Part shown: positions 1 through 12,024 of the stretch, piece by piece
How positions within the stretch are numbered: the stretch's first letter is position 1
Layout of the letters: each line of letters opens with the position of its first letter
Assembly (NCBI RefSeq): GCF_002102185.1
Contig: NZ_LQOW01000018.1
Location: 27,678 to 91,677 of the forward strand
Origin: Mycobacterium fragae
GTDB taxonomy: Bacteria; Actinomycetota; Actinomycetes; Mycobacteriales; Mycobacteriaceae
Direction: 5' to 3'
Length of the DNA stretch: 64,000 bases
Program-made: the position numbers and the translations under genes
Notes under the pieces: generated by a model
Seen by the model: only the letters and a program-made list of their open reading frames with translations
The model's database searches: none
Told to the model about the DNA's origin: nothing

Positions 1-2901
1 GTGGATCGGCTCACCGCCGGGGCGGATGTAGCTGCCCTCGTGCACGGTGGAGAAGTAACCGCAGGTCAGCGGCATGGGATGGATGCCCTGCAGGTCCGCG
101 GTGAACTCGCCGAGCAGCGGGTCCATCTGCGCGGTGTGGCTGGCGCCCTTGGTCTGGAACTTGCGGGCGAAGCGGCCCTCGGCTTCACAGCGGGCGATGA
201 TCGCGTCGACCTGTTCGGGCGGCCCGCCGATCACGGTCTGAGTCGGAGCGGCATAGACGCAGACCTCCAGATCCGGGAAGTCGGCGAAGACCGTCTTGAT
301 CTCGTCGGCGGAGTACTCCACCAGCGCCATCAGCCGGATGTACTCACCGAAAAGCATCGCCTCGCCCTCGCCCATCAGCCGTGCGCGCGGGACGATGATG
401 CGGACGGTGTCGCGCAGCGAGAGCCCGCCGGCGAAGTAGGCGGCTCCCGGTTCGCCCAGCGACTGGCCAACCACCGCAGCGGGTTTGGCGCCGTGATGGC
501 GGAGCAACTCGCCCAGCGCGATCTGGATTGCGAAGATCACCAGTTGGACGGCTTCAATGGGGTATTCGACGGTGTCGCCCGTGTAGTCCACCGCGTCGTC
601 GAGGATCATCTCGAGAATGGAGACGCCGCGCTCGTCTTGGATCAGGGCGTCGATCTTGTCGATCCACTCGGCGAAGACCGGGTTGCGCAGGTACAGGTTC
701 TTGCCCATCTTGCGGTGCTGCGCACCGAATCCGGCCAGCACCCACACCGGGCCGTTGGTCACCGGCCCGTCAACGCTGTACACGTTGGGCCGCGACTTGC
801 CTTCGGCGATCGCGCGCAGCCCCTTGATCGCTTCCTCATGGTCATGAGCCAGCACCACCGCTCGTGAGCGGCCGTGATTGCGCCGCGACAGCGATCGGCC
901 GATCGACTCCAGCGACGACGCCTGGCCTTCAGGGCTTTCCATCCAGTCGGCGAGCTCCGCGGCGGCGGCCTTCTTACGGGACGTCAAGAACGCCGACACC
1001 GCCAGAGGCACCAGCGGGGTGGGCTGCTCGGAGGCCGCCAGCTCTTGGGCCGCTGCCTCTTTGAGCCGCTTGGCTTCCTCGGTCATGCCGGGCAGTTCGG
1101 GTTCGGTCTCGACCGCCGGCACAGCGCCTTCTTCCTCGATGAATTCGCCGTACTCGTCGAAGCGCACCCCGCCGACATACTCGACATGCTTTTCCTCGGC
1201 GGGCGCTTCGGGCGCGTCCGACGACTCCGGTTCGGGCTCGCGCTCGATGACGTCGCGCGGCAGCACTTCGCGCAGCACCAGGTGGGCGTTGGCGCCACCG
1301 AACCCGAAGCTCGACACGCCCGCGATCGCATAGCCGCTGTAGCGGGGCCAATCAGCAACGGTATCAAGTACTTTCAGATGCGAGGCGTCGAAGTCGATGT
1401 ACGGGTTGGGCCCGGCGTAGTTGATCGACGGCGGCAACTTGTCGTGCTGCAGCGCGAGCACCATCTTGGCCAGGCTGGCCGCGCCGGCCGCCGACTCCAG
1501 GTGTCCGATGTTGGTTTTGATCGCGCCCAGCAGCGCCGGCTTGTCGGCCGGACGTCCGCGGCCCACGACCCGGCCCAGCGCCTGCGCCTCGATCGGGTCA
1601 CCCAGCACGGTGCCGGTGCCGTGCGCCTCGATGTAGTCGACGGTGCGCGGGTTGATGCCGGCGTCCTTGTAGGCCCGGCGCAGCACGTCGGCCTGCGCGT
1701 CGGGGTTGGGGGCGATCAGCCCGTTGGAGCGGCCGTCGTGGTTGACCGCGCTGCCGGCGATCACCGCCAGGATCTGGTCGCCGTCGCGACGGGCGTCGTC
1801 GACCCGCTTGAGCACCAGCATCCCGCCGCCCTCGGAGCGGGTGTAGCCGTCGGCGTCGGAGGAGAACGACTTGATCCGGCCGTCCGGCGCGAGCACCTGG
1901 CCGATCTCGTCGAAACCGAGGGTCACCGCCGGGGTGATCAGCGCGTTGACGCCGCCGGCGACCGCCACGTCGCACTCTCCGCTGCGCAGCGCCTGCACCG
2001 CCTGGTGGGCCGCGACCAGCGAGCTCGAGCAGGCGGTGTCGATCGCCACCGACGGACCGTGGAAGTCGTAGAAGTACGAGACGCGGTTGGCGACAATCGA
2101 ACTCGCCGTCCCGGTGATCGCATAGGGGTGCGTGACGGTCGGGTCCGACATCGCCAGGAAGCTGTAGTCGGCGACGGACGTGCCGATATAGACGCCGACG
2201 GCCTCGCCGCGCAGGCTCGACGCGGGGATGCGGGCGTGCTCGAGCGCCTCCCAGGTCAGCTCCAACGCCATCCGCTGCTGCGGGTCGATGTTGTCGGCTT
2301 CGGTCTTCGAGAGCGCGAAGAACTCGGAGTCGAAGCCCTTGATGTCTTTCAGGTAGCCGCCGCGGGTGCGGGCCTTCTTGATGAGTTCGGCCAGCCGCGG
2401 CTCCTCCATGAACTCCGACCAGCGGCCCTCGGGCAGATCGGTGATCGCGTCGCGACCCTCCAGCAGCGCCTGCCAGGTCTCCTCGGGGCTGTTCATATCG
2501 CCCGGGAACCGGGTGGCCAGGCCCACCACGGCGATGTCGACCCGTTCGACCGGCCCGCTGCGGGTCCAGTCAAAGTCGTCCGCGTCCGCGGTATCTTCCT
2601 CGGGGTCGCCCTCGACGATCCAGGTGGCCAGCGATTCGATCGTCGGATGCTCGAACGCGGCGGCAATCGACACCGTCACACCCGTGCGGTCCTCGATGTC
2701 GGCGGCCATCGCCACCGCGTCGCGCGAGGACAGACCCAACTCCACCATCGGCGTGGCCTCGTTGATGGTGTCGGGCGACTGCCCGGTGGCTTTCGCGACC
2801 CAGTTGCGCAGCCACGCCCGCATCTCGGGGACGCTCATGTCGGTGCGGGCGGCCTTGACCGCCCCGTCGGTTGGTGCCGAATCGGTGTCGATATCAGTCA
2901 T
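1..2901 (-). CDS. pks13: Polyketide synthase Pks13, N-terminal 967 codons (3' end outside window)
   Basis: Condenses two activated fatty acids into the alpha-alkyl beta-keto precursor of mycolic acids. In order, the translation shows an N-terminal acyl-carrier domain with the ELGLSSRD phosphopantetheine site (Ser about 58), a ketosynthase with the DTACSSS nucleophile (Cys about 290) plus the EAHGTGT and KTNIGHLE histidine motifs, and an acyltransferase with GQSLGE. The window ends inside the acyltransferase, so the second carrier domain and the thioesterase are not visible. The ATG lies 4 bp after the fadD32 stop, so the two are co-transcribed; FadD32 is known to load this N-terminal carrier domain. 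Identification is secure from domain order and neighbours (Rv3800c type). Confidence 0.97.
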   Translation of the reverse strand, partial: MTDIDTDSAPTDGAVKAARTDMSVPEMRAWLRNWVAKATGQSPDTINEATPMVELGLSSRDAVAMAADIEDRTGVTVSIAAAFEHPTIESLATWIVEGDPEEDTADADDFDWTRSGPVERVDIAVVGLATRFPGDMNSPEETWQALLEGRDAITDLPEGRWSEFMEEPRLAELIKKARTRGGYLKDIKGFDSEFFALSKTEADNIDPQQRMALELTWEALEHARIPASSLRGEAVGVYIGTSVADYSFLAMSDPTVTHPYAITGTASSIVANRVSYFYDFHGPSVAIDTACSSSLVAAHQAVQALRSGECDVAVAGGVNALITPAVTLGFDEIGQVLAPDGRIKSFSSDADGYTRSEGGGMLVLKRVDDARRDGDQILAVIAGSAVNHDGRSNGLIAPNPDAQADVLRRAYKDAGINPRTVDYIEAHGTGTVLGDPIEAQALGRVVGRGRPADKPALLGAIKTNIGHLESAAGAASLAKMVLALQHDKLPPSINYAGPNPYIDFDASHLKVLDTVADWPRYSGYAIAGVSSFGFGGANAHLVLREVLPRDVIEREPEPESSDAPEAPAEEKHVEYVGGVRFDEYGEFIEEEGAVPAVETEPELPGMTEEAKRLKEAAAQELAASEQPTPLVPLAVSAFLTSRKKAAAAELADWMESPEGQASSLESIGRSLSRRNHGRSRAVVLAHDHEEAIKGLRAIAEGKSRPNVYSVDGPVTNGPVWVLAGFGAQHRKMGKNLYLRNPVFAEWIDKIDALIQDERGVSILEMILDDAVDYTGDTVEYPIEAVQLVIFAIQIALGELLRHHGAKPAAVVGQSLGEPGAAYFAGGLSLRDTVRIIVPRARLMGEGEAMLFGEYIRLMALVEYSADEIKTVFADFPDLEVCVYAAPTQTVIGGPPEQVDAIIARCEAEGRFARKFQTKGASHTAQMDPLLGEFTADLQGIHPMPLTCGYFSTVHEGSYIRPGGEPIH

Positions 2902-2905
2902 ACGG

Positions 2906-4798
2906 TCAGTCCGCCTGGTCGGGGAAGGCGTTCGGGGATGAGGTGCCGCTGCGCAAGCTGCCGTCGATGTAGGCCGCCCGGCAGGCGCGCCGCCCGATCT
3001 TGCCGCTGGAGGTACGCGGAACCGATCCCGCCTGCACCAGCAGCACATCGCGCACGGTGACTCCGTGCCGGACGGCGATGGCCGCGCGGATGTCGTCGGC
3101 GATCGGCTGGTAGTCCAGCTTGTGCGTTCCCGGCGCGCGCTCACCCACGATCACCAGCTGTTCGGAGGTGTCCTCGGGGTCGTACTTCAGCCCGGCGTGC
3201 GCGTTGTCGAACACGGCCTGGGGCAGTTGGTTGGCAGGCACCGAGAATGCGGCCACGTAACCGGTGCGCAGCGCGCGGGTGGCTTCCTGCGCCGAGTACT
3301 CCAGGTCTTGCGGGTAATGGTTGCGACCGTCGATGATGACGAGATCTTTCACCCGGCCGGTGATGTAGAGGTTGCCCTTGTAGTACGTCCCGTAGTCGCC
3401 GGTGCGAACCCACAGCCCGTCGTCGGGTGCGCCCTCGGCATGCGACGGGCTGGTCCGCGACTTGAGGATGTTCTTAAAGGTCTCCTGGCTCTCTTTTTCG
3501 CGGTTCCAGTAGCCCAGTCCCATGTTGTTGCCGTGCAACCAGATTTCGCCGATCTGGCCGTCGGGCAGCTCGGTGGCGGTGTCGGCGTCGACGATGACCG
3601 CCCACTCGTCGACACCGACCTTGCCGGCGGAGACCTGCGTGACAGCGTTGGGCGCATCCTTGTCGACCTCGACGAACCGGTGATTGTTCAGCTCGTCCCG
3701 GTCGACATAGATGATCGTGGGACCCTCGTCCATCGGGGTGATCGACACGAACAGCGTCGCCTCAGCCAGCCCGTAGCACGGCTTCATCACTTTTTCGTCC
3801 AGACCGAACGGCTTGAACGCCTCGGTGAACTTGCGCATCGACGCCACTGAGATCGGCTCGCTACCGTTGAGCAACGCCTTGACGTTGGACAGGTCCAGCG
3901 GCGGCTCGTCTTCCTTCGGCAACCCACGCACCGCGGCGTGCTCGTAGGCGAAGTTGGGCGCGACGGAGTAGGTCGGTCCGGTGTCGCCGTCGGTGCCGGC
4001 AAGCGCACGCATCCAGCGAATGGGCCGGCGCACAACGGAAGCCGGCGTCATGAAGGTGTTGTGGTAGCCGAGCACCGGCGACAGCATGATCGCGATCAGG
4101 CCCATGTCGTGGAAGAACGGCAACCAGGTCACCCCGCGGTCGCCCTCCCTGCCCTCGAAGGAGTTGAGCACCTGAACCACGTTGTGAGCCAGGTTCAGCG
4201 CGCTGATCTCGACGCCGGTCGGGGTGCGGGTCGACCCTGAGGTGTATTGCAGGTAGGCGATCGTGTCGACGGTCTCGACCGGCATCTCCCAGGTGGAGGC
4301 GACGTCGTTGGGCACCGCGTCGACGGCGATGACACGCGGCCGCTCCTTGGCGGGGCGGCTGCGGAAGAACTTGCGGACGCCCTCGGCGGAGTCGGTGGTG
4401 GTCAGGATCGCCGCGGGGGCGCAGTCGTCGAGCACCGCGTGCAGCCGGCCGACGTGGCCCGGTTCGCTCGGGTCGAACAACGGCACCGCGATCCGACCGG
4501 AGTACAGGACGCCGAAGAACGACACCAGGTAGTCGAGGTTCTGCGGGCACAGGATGGCGACCCGGTCGCCCGGTTGGGTGACCTGTTGCAGCCGCGCGCC
4601 GATCGCCCGGTTACGGGCGCCGAACTCGGCCCAGGAGATGTCGCGCGCGACGCCGTCGCGTTCGGTGGAGAAGTCCAGAAACCGGTAGGCCAGCTTGTCG
4701 CCGCGCACCGACGCCCAGCGTTCGACGTGACGGACCAGGTTGGCGTTTTCGGGGAACCTGATCTTTCCGTTCACGACGAACGGGTTGTGGTACGCCAT
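2906..4798 (-). CDS. fadD32: Long-chain fatty acyl-AMP ligase FadD32
   Basis: Adenylates the meromycolate chain and passes it to the N-terminal carrier domain of Pks13. The 630-residue protein (Rv3801c is 637 as recalled) has the adenylate-forming P-loop [13 protein letters not shown], a motif [12 protein letters not shown] and the late core motif [20 protein letters not shown]. The C-terminal catalytic Lys region reads [15 protein letters not shown]. The insertion typical of fatty acyl-AMP ligases fits the length. It starts with MAYHNPF, as in the family. It lies between the Culp6-type gene and pks13, the conserved mycolate condensation order. Confidence 0.97.
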   Translation of the reverse strand: MAYHNPFVVNGKIRFPENANLVRHVERWASVRGDKLAYRFLDFSTERDGVARDISWAEFGARNRAIGARLQQVTQPGDRVAILCPQNLDYLVSFFGVLYSGRIAVPLFDPSEPGHVGRLHAVLDDCAPAAILTTTDSAEGVRKFFRSRPAKERPRVIAVDAVPNDVASTWEMPVETVDTIAYLQYTSGSTRTPTGVEISALNLAHNVVQVLNSFEGREGDRGVTWLPFFHDMGLIAIMLSPVLGYHNTFMTPASVVRRPIRWMRALAGTDGDTGPTYSVAPNFAYEHAAVRGLPKEDEPPLDLSNVKALLNGSEPISVASMRKFTEAFKPFGLDEKVMKPCYGLAEATLFVSITPMDEGPTIIYVDRDELNNHRFVEVDKDAPNAVTQVSAGKVGVDEWAVIVDADTATELPDGQIGEIWLHGNNMGLGYWNREKESQETFKNILKSRTSPSHAEGAPDDGLWVRTGDYGTYYKGNLYITGRVKDLVIIDGRNHYPQDLEYSAQEATRALRTGYVAAFSVPANQLPQAVFDNAHAGLKYDPEDTSEQLVIVGERAPGTHKLDYQPIADDIRAAIAVRHGVTVRDVLLVQAGSVPRTSSGKIGRRACRAAYIDGSLRSGTSSPNAFPDQAD

Positions 4799-4860
4799 TG
4801 CCGGTTTCTCCTGTCACCGCACTGCTTGGGTTGAGTCTGTGTGAGCTGCGCCGTCGGGGG

Positions 4861-4881
4861 CGGCCGGACTGCTGCCGGCCG
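4861..4881. other. Inverted repeat in the fadD32 upstream gap
   Basis: A perfect 7-bp stem, CGGCCGG and CCGGCCG, encloses a 7-base loop. It lies in the 245-bp gap between the Culp6-type gene and fadD32, about 60 bp upstream of the fadD32 ATG. It could be a weak terminator for the upstream gene or a leader structure for fadD32; no T-tract follows it on either strand. The rest of the gap has an AT-richer stretch near 4970-4995 and no reading frame I would support. Confidence 0.4.
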
Positions 4882-5043
4882 CGCGTCGCCGAACGCCAAA
4901 CCTTACAGATGGTACAGAAGCAAGCCGGGCAATCCGCAACGCATCGACTCGATAAAGTCGACCACAGCTCTTCTTATTTTCCTCTTAATGTTAAGGGGCG
5001 CTGCGGCGCGGACCAAATCGAAAGGCACCGCTTGACGGAACCG

Positions 5044-6063
5044 TTACCCGTGCTTGGGATGCGGCGCGTTTTCGATGAGATCGTGCGTCCAATGCAGGGT
5101 CCACTCGGTGGCGGGCTGCCCATCCAAATTCCAGAACTGCGTGGTGGCGTACAGCGCATGCACAGGCTGGCCGGCGCCGCCGGCCAGGGTGTTCAGCGTT
5201 TTGGGCAGGTTGACCACGCTGAACGCCTCCTGCGGTGCGGCGCAGATCAGATCGCCCGCCGCGCAGATCTCGTTGGTGCGGGCGTTGAGCGCCCCGAAAC
5301 CGCCCGGCCGCGCCCCCGTCATGGTCAGGCCGAGATCGGCCAGCACGGGTACCTCGTGCAGTGTGACCTCGGCGCCCTGGCCCGGTGGATTGGGACCGAT
5401 GTCATTGCCGACCCCGTCCTGGCGACGGCCGTCTGCGATCAATGTCACACCGAGCACCAGATCCTCGTCGACCGGTCCACGGCCGTTGCCAATGTCGCTG
5501 GCGATGTCCCCAGCGATCACCGCGCCCTGCGAGAAGCCGACGAGCACATAGCTGGTCAACGGGCACTTGTTGTTCATGTCGGTCATTGCCTTGACAGCCG
5601 CGCGGGTTCCCTCCGCGCGGCTGTCGTTGTAGGACATCTGGTTGTCGGTGCTGAACGGGTTGTGGAACTGGGCGGTGTAGGGCACCGTATAGACCTCGAC
5701 CCGGCTGGGGTCGAACTGCTCGCGGATCGGCCGGGTGACGTTGAGCAACAACGCGTTCGGGAAATCGACCGGGTTGAGCGGATTGTTCTGCAGTGACGAC
5801 TCCCAGGTGCCGGGAATCGAGATCAGTTGCACGTCGGGGCAGCTGGCGTCTTGGAAGGCGGGCCGCGGTTTCTTCGGGTGCGCCGAACCGCTGGTCGGCG
5901 GCACGATGCTGGGCGGCACCGCGGTGGGCGGGGATTCCCGCTGCCGCAGAATGGACACCACGGCGAAGATGAGCAGCCCGACGACGAGTGCCGTTGCGGC
6001 GGCGGCGATCAACGCCAGGATGCGGCGGCGTTTGCGCCGGGAATTAGCAGCCTTTTTAGCCAT
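5044..6063 (-). CDS. culp6: Membrane-anchored cutinase-family phospholipase/thioesterase (Culp6, Rv3802c type)
   Basis: An alpha/beta hydrolase of the cutinase-like family. It is essential for envelope lipid biosynthesis in mycobacteria, with phospholipase A and thioesterase activity reported for Rv3802c. The 339-residue protein starts with a basic stretch ([12 protein letters not shown]) followed by one membrane helix ([20 protein letters not shown]) and a Pro-rich linker. The catalytic Ser lies in GFSQGA, and a WTHDL His is near the C terminus. It therefore acts outside the membrane. It sits between fbpD and fadD32, as in M. tuberculosis, and is functionally linked to mycolate handling. Confidence 0.9.
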   Translation of the reverse strand: MAKKAANSRRKRRRILALIAAAATALVVGLLIFAVVSILRQRESPPTAVPPSIVPPTSGSAHPKKPRPAFQDASCPDVQLISIPGTWESSLQNNPLNPVDFPNALLLNVTRPIREQFDPSRVEVYTVPYTAQFHNPFSTDNQMSYNDSRAEGTRAAVKAMTDMNNKCPLTSYVLVGFSQGAVIAGDIASDIGNGRGPVDEDLVLGVTLIADGRRQDGVGNDIGPNPPGQGAEVTLHEVPVLADLGLTMTGARPGGFGALNARTNEICAAGDLICAAPQEAFSVVNLPKTLNTLAGGAGQPVHALYATTQFWNLDGQPATEWTLHWTHDLIENAPHPKHG

Positions 6064-6173
6064 GGTCTCCTGCTAGCAGAGTCGGTCGATTGCACGGTCG
6101 ACGTGCCGTGCAGTGGCCGTCGCACCCCTGCTTCACGGTACCGGCTGCCGGCACCGACCTACCGCGGGCGCGG

Positions 6174-7073
6174 TTAGCGGATGGCGCCGACGATATCGCC
6201 GGACATCGCGCCCAGCTGCGAGGACCACGCCCCCCAGTCGTTGCTCCCGCCGGTCGGGAAATCGAAGTGGCCGTTGTGCCCACCGACGTTGCGGTACTGC
6301 TGGTAGAACATCCGGTTGTTGCCCATCGCCGTGTCGGCTTGGCCGATCATGGCCGCGGCGTCACTGGGAGCCCCGTAGGCCGGGCTGTAGACCCAGATCC
6401 GGGAGTTGTTCTGCGCCAGCATCGACGCGTGCACATAGGGGTCGTGCCACTTCCACCGGCCCAGCTGCGCCGCACCCCACATACCTTGCGTGTCGACCCC
6501 GCCGAATTGCGCCATGCCGGCGGTGATGGCGCCGTTGGTGGTGGTCTCCGACGGGTACAGGAAGCCGGACAGCGAACCGGCGAAGCCGAACCGGTCGGGG
6601 TGGAAGGTGGCCAGCGCCATGGCGCCGTATCCGCCCTGTGAGGCGCCGACCGCAGCGTGACCCCCGGGTGCCAGGCCCTTATTGGCCGCCAGCCAGTCCG
6701 GCAGCTCGCTGGACAGGAACGTCTCCCATTGCTTGCTGCCGTCCTGCTCCCAGTTGGTGTACATGCTGAAGGCGCCGCCTGCCGGCGCCACCACCGAGAT
6801 GCCCTTGCCGGACAGGGTGTTCATCGCGTTACCCGCGGTCACCCAGTTGCTGACGTCAGGGGCCGCGTTGAATGCGTCCAGCAGATACACCGCGTGCGGG
6901 CCGCCACCCAGGAAGGCCACCGGAATGTCACGGCCCATCGCGCCGGAGGGAACCATCAACGACTCGTATCCCGCGGCGCGGGCCGAGCCGACGTTGGCGG
7001 CGGTGATGCCCCCGACCCCGACCGTCAACACGGCGGCGCACAGCAGGCGTGACAGCATCGACAGACCTCTCAT
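6174..7073 (-). CDS. fbpD: MPT51/FbpD, non-catalytic mycolyltransferase homologue
   Basis: A secreted antigen-85-fold protein of 299 residues, the size of MPT51. The ATG at 7073 is chosen because a GAGG Shine-Dalgarno lies 5-6 bases upstream and a signal peptide (MRGLSMLSRLLCAAVLTVG...ARA) follows directly; a longer frame exists upstream but is unsupported. The nucleophile elbow reads GASQGG. MPT51 is known to lack mycolyltransferase activity and to bind fibronectin or carbohydrate. It follows fbpA after a gap containing a strong hairpin, so it may be transcribed partly on its own. Confidence 0.93.
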   Translation of the reverse strand: MRGLSMLSRLLCAAVLTVGVGGITAANVGSARAAGYESLMVPSGAMGRDIPVAFLGGGPHAVYLLDAFNAAPDVSNWVTAGNAMNTLSGKGISVVAPAGGAFSMYTNWEQDGSKQWETFLSSELPDWLAANKGLAPGGHAAVGASQGGYGAMALATFHPDRFGFAGSLSGFLYPSETTTNGAITAGMAQFGGVDTQGMWGAAQLGRWKWHDPYVHASMLAQNNSRIWVYSPAYGAPSDAAAMIGQADTAMGNNRMFYQQYRNVGGHNGHFDFPTGGSNDWGAWSSQLGAMSGDIVGAIR

Positions 7074-7168
7074 AACCACCTCACTCGTCAATCGCTCAAC
7101 CACCAAGCGATGGCCCCGGTTCCGCAAGGTAGCTAACCACACCGCGGGAAACCGGACGCCGGAAACGG

Positions 7169-7204
7169 CTAACGGCGACGACCCCGCAAGGTCGTCGCCG
7201 TTAG
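7169..7204 (-). terminator. Strong hairpin between fbpA and fbpD
   Basis: A perfect 15-bp stem (arms at 7169-7183 and 7190-7204; left arm CTAACGGCGACGACC) encloses a 6-base loop. It starts 18 bases after the fbpA stop codon. On the minus strand only a short T run follows, as is common for mycobacterial intrinsic terminators. It probably attenuates readthrough from fbpA into fbpD, or stabilises the fbpA mRNA 3' end. Confidence 0.7.
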
Positions 7205-7221
7205 TCGTGTTACTGCAACCC

Positions 7222-8567
<1,346 letters not shown>

Positions 8568-10547
8568 TCACGGTCCGGCGGCAGGCAGGCCGGTGTAGGG
8601 AGGACGGCCGGATTCGGGGACCTGCAGGCCACATCTGATCAGTTCGTATCGCGGGACGCGGTCGATTCGGTACCGGGTGAACTCAAACGAGTGCAGGAAA
8701 TTCGAAACAAACCGGTGCAAGTTCATCGGGCCGCGTACCGAGTTCAGTACCGCCTGGGTTCCCTGGCACCGCAGAGCCGCCTCGGCCTGAGCGACCCACT
8801 GCGCGTCGAGGTATCCGGGAACGCCCGGATACCACTTGACCCATGGGCCGTCGGCGATCACCCAGTCCGGGAAGAGGTTCTTGTCATGACCGATCCGTCC
8901 GTGCTGCAAACGGGCCGTGTGCGCGGCGATCGGGTTCGCCAACCCGATTTGGTCGATCACCCGGACATCCAGGCCGACATTCATGCCCAGCATGCCGAGG
9001 TTGGTGAAAAAGACTGTGTGCGGGCCTTTTTGAGGCGCGCGGGATGGGGCGGGCGGGCGCGGCGCGCCAAGAGGGTCAGGTATGTACGGCCGCGACGGCG
9101 ACGGTGGGATCACCGGCACGAGATCCCACTGATCGTAGTTGCCGGACGGCAGTAACAATGCGCCCTCCGGAGTGTTGTTGAGCGCCACCAGAACTGCACG
9201 CATCCGCGGATAGTCAAGGTAGTCGGCGGCGGTCAGCGGGTGCGCGTGCCCGGTCGCCTGGGCGTAGAACCGGCGTTCGTCGACGATGCCCGAGTACGTG
9301 ACCCGGGTGGCGTCGTCGCCCATTCCGGGCGAGTTCGCCGCCCACAGCGACCAACCGGCAACCGCCAGCCACAGCGCGCTCACCCCGCCGGCCAACCAAT
9401 AGCCCGTTTCCCGCGAGATTCTGGTCCCGCCGGGAAACACCACGGGCACCACGGCCACCGGTGCGAGCAGACAAAACAGCGGCGTCAGCAGAACCCGGCC
9501 GTGCATGAAATCTCCGCCCTGCCGAATCCAGTACAGCGCCTGCAGCAGCCCACTGAGGACGAAGAAGACCACGACGGCAGCCGGACTCTGCACAGAGCGG
9601 GCCAGCTGCCCATATCCGGATGGGGGCCGATGACGGGTCCACCAGGGCCAGGTGCGAGTCGAAAACAGCACCAGGGCAAGTGCTGTCAACAGCATCGCAG
9701 GCACCCACAGCAGGTATGGCCGGTTGAAGTTGGACAGATAGATCACGCCCTGCGACCACTTGTCGCCCGCCGCATCCTTGGCCAGCGCGGTACCGGGGAC
9801 CAGCAGCCCGTAGTAGCCCATCCGGAAGATCTCATAGCCCACCGGAAACAGCCCGCCGGCCACCACGATCAGCACCCGGCGCCGCCAGCCCCGTTCGGCG
9901 ACCAGCATCATGATCAAGGCCAGCCCGCCGATCAGGGCCAGCTCCGGGCGCACCAGGACACTGCACCCGGCAACGAACGCCAACGCGGCGGTGAACACCC
10001 GACCGGACGGACGAATCCGCAACGCCTGCGACCAGCAGACCATCATCCACCAGAGCAGCCCGAGATAGGACATCACCAGCCCACTTTCGAGCCCGGACGT
10101 GGCGAAATCACGCGCCGGCGGCACCGCGATGTAGACCAGCGCACCCGCAGGCAACACAACGGCGCGGCGACCCACCAGGCTGGGGGCGTACAGCCGGCCC
10201 GTGCCCAGCATCAGCAGCGCGAGACCTGAAACGCTGAGCACCAACGCCAAAACCAGCGCGACATACTCCAGCCGCATCGGGCCGCTGAGCCAGCTTGCCA
10301 AATACACCAGGTAGGTCCACACCACTGAGGTGTTGGCCTCCACCCGCTCGCCCGGATTGAACACAGGGCCGTTGCCGGCCAACAGATTACGCACGGTGCG
10401 CAACACGATCAGCCCGTCGTCGGCGATCCAGCGCCGCTGCCAGGCACCCCAACCGAACAGCACAGCGACGACGGCCACGCTCACCCACAGACTGACCCGA
10501 GCCGTGGTGTCGTACGGGAATGCCGGCCACCCAGCCGGCCTGGTCAC
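8568..10547 (-). CDS. aftB: Terminal beta-(1->2) arabinofuranosyltransferase AftB
   Basis: GT-C family membrane glycosyltransferase that adds the terminal beta-1,2 arabinose of cell-wall arabinan from decaprenyl-phospho-arabinose. About ten hydrophobic segments are followed by a large C-terminal extracytoplasmic domain. The early loop reads RRWIADDGLIVLRTVRNLL with the acidic DD expected for GT-C enzymes. The GTG at 10547 is used because upstream codons overlap ubiA and read as out-of-frame sequence; it gives 659 residues against about 627 in Rv3805c and leaves a 28-bp gap to ubiA. No good Shine-Dalgarno is visible, so the start is the weak point. Confidence 0.9.
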   Translation of the reverse strand: MTRPAGWPAFPYDTTARVSLWVSVAVVAVLFGWGAWQRRWIADDGLIVLRTVRNLLAGNGPVFNPGERVEANTSVVWTYLVYLASWLSGPMRLEYVALVLALVLSVSGLALLMLGTGRLYAPSLVGRRAVVLPAGALVYIAVPPARDFATSGLESGLVMSYLGLLWWMMVCWSQALRIRPSGRVFTAALAFVAGCSVLVRPELALIGGLALIMMLVAERGWRRRVLIVVAGGLFPVGYEIFRMGYYGLLVPGTALAKDAAGDKWSQGVIYLSNFNRPYLLWVPAMLLTALALVLFSTRTWPWWTRHRPPSGYGQLARSVQSPAAVVVFFVLSGLLQALYWIRQGGDFMHGRVLLTPLFCLLAPVAVVPVVFPGGTRISRETGYWLAGGVSALWLAVAGWSLWAANSPGMGDDATRVTYSGIVDERRFYAQATGHAHPLTAADYLDYPRMRAVLVALNNTPEGALLLPSGNYDQWDLVPVIPPSPSRPYIPDPLGAPRPPAPSRAPQKGPHTVFFTNLGMLGMNVGLDVRVIDQIGLANPIAAHTARLQHGRIGHDKNLFPDWVIADGPWVKWYPGVPGYLDAQWVAQAEAALRCQGTQAVLNSVRGPMNLHRFVSNFLHSFEFTRYRIDRVPRYELIRCGLQVPESGRPPYTGLPAAGP

Positions 10548-10575
10548 GGGCCGGCGAGAGGAAGAGACCGCCGGG

Positions 10576-11490
10576 TTAGCCGAAGATAGCCGCAGCACCG
10601 ACGGTTCCGATCCAAACCAGGAACAGCAGCTGCAACACCCGGTCACGCAACGCGATGTCTTCGGGTTCGCCCGCCAGCCCGCCGTCGACGTCGACCGCGT
10701 AGCGCAGAATCGCGATGGTGAACGGGACCATCGACACCGCGAACCACGAGCCCGAGTAGCGGTCACGCTCGAAAGCCCACAGCCCGTAGCACACCACCAG
10801 CGCGGTTGCCGACATGGTCCAGACGAACCGCAGATACGTGCTGGTGTAACTCTCCAACGATTTGCGGATCTTGGCGCCGGTGCGTTCGGCCAAATGCAGT
10901 TCGGCGTAACGCTTCCCGGCCACCATGAACAGTGAGGCGAAAGCCGCGGCCAGCAAGAACCACTGTGACAGGTGGATGCCGGTGGCCGCGCCGCCGGCGA
11001 TGGCGCGCAGCAAATACGCCGACGAGACGATGCAGATGTCAATCACCGCTTGGTGTTTCAGCCCGAAGCAATACGCCAGCTGCATGGCGAGATAGACGGC
11101 CATCACCAGCGCCAGGTTCGGGGTCAGCCACCAGGAGACGACCAGCGAGGCCACTCCTAATACCGCCGCCAGGGTGTAGGCCAGCCATTCGGGCACCACA
11201 CCGGCGGCGATCGGCCGGAACCGTTTGGTGGGATGCTCGCGGTCGGCTTCCACGTCGCGAACATCGTTGATCAGATACACCGACGAGGCCGCCAGGCAGA
11301 ACACCGCGAACGCGACGGCCACCTTGCCCAGCACGTCGAGGTAGTCGTAGCGGACGTCGGTACCCAGCGCCGCCAGCGGCGCGCCCAGCACCAGCAGGTT
11401 CTTCACCCATTGCCGCGGGCGGATCGCCTTGACCACACCGACGATCAGGTTGGCCGGCGGCCCGGTCACCGGCACCACATCCTCACTCAC
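10576..11490 (-). CDS. ubiA: Decaprenol-phosphate 5-phosphoribosyltransferase (DPPR synthase)
   Basis: UbiA-superfamily membrane enzyme that transfers 5-phosphoribose from PRPP to decaprenyl phosphate, the first step towards the arabinose donor. The 304-residue protein has the NDVRDVEAD Mg-binding motif near residue 75, followed by HPTKRFRPIAAG. About nine membrane helices are visible. Its ATG overlaps the stop of the upstream PAP2 gene by 4 bp, indicating translational coupling. Matches Rv3806c in position and size (302). Confidence 0.95.
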   Translation of the reverse strand: MSEDVVPVTGPPANLIVGVVKAIRPRQWVKNLLVLGAPLAALGTDVRYDYLDVLGKVAVAFAVFCLAASSVYLINDVRDVEADREHPTKRFRPIAAGVVPEWLAYTLAAVLGVASLVVSWWLTPNLALVMAVYLAMQLAYCFGLKHQAVIDICIVSSAYLLRAIAGGAATGIHLSQWFLLAAAFASLFMVAGKRYAELHLAERTGAKIRKSLESYTSTYLRFVWTMSATALVVCYGLWAFERDRYSGSWFAVSMVPFTIAILRYAVDVDGGLAGEPEDIALRDRVLQLLFLVWIGTVGAAAIFG

Positions 11491-12024
11491 GACGGCCGCC
11501 CGCCTGCCGCAGCTGGAAACCGGCGGTCGATCCGCGCGGCGATGGCGGCGACGGCCGCGCCCACCGCGACGCCGATGGCCACGTCGCTGGGGTAATGCAC
11601 GCCGAGCAACACCCGGGAGAGCGCCATCGGCGGAACCAGCATGAACGGCAGCGGCGCCCCGGTGGCCCTGGCCAGCAGGATGCTGGCCGCCGTGGTCGAG
11701 GTGGCGTGCGCCGATGGGAAGCTCAATTGGCTTGGGGTGCCGACGTTTACCGCGACCGACGGGTGATCCGGGCGGGGACGGCGCACCACACGCTTGATCA
11801 GTACGGCGGTCGCATGCGCGACGAACGCCCCGGCGCCGGCCAGCAGCCAGGCCCGGCGCCGGGCCGGCTGCACAATCGCACCGATGGCCGAGACCACCAG
11901 CCAGCCGATGCTGTGCTCACCGAAATGTGACAGGCCCCGCGCCGCCGCCAGTACCCCGCGACGCTCGGCCAGCGCCGACTGAATCGCCACCAACACAGCC
12001 ACTTCGCCTCGTGGCAGTGCCGAC

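Noticed and set aside
874..3060. A 728-residue open frame on the plus strand opposite pks13, and similar long plus-strand frames opposite fadD32 and gltB.
   Set aside because: They are antisense shadows caused by high third-position GC. Their translations are Arg/Gly/Val-rich and lack any family motif, while the opposite strand encodes clear enzymes.
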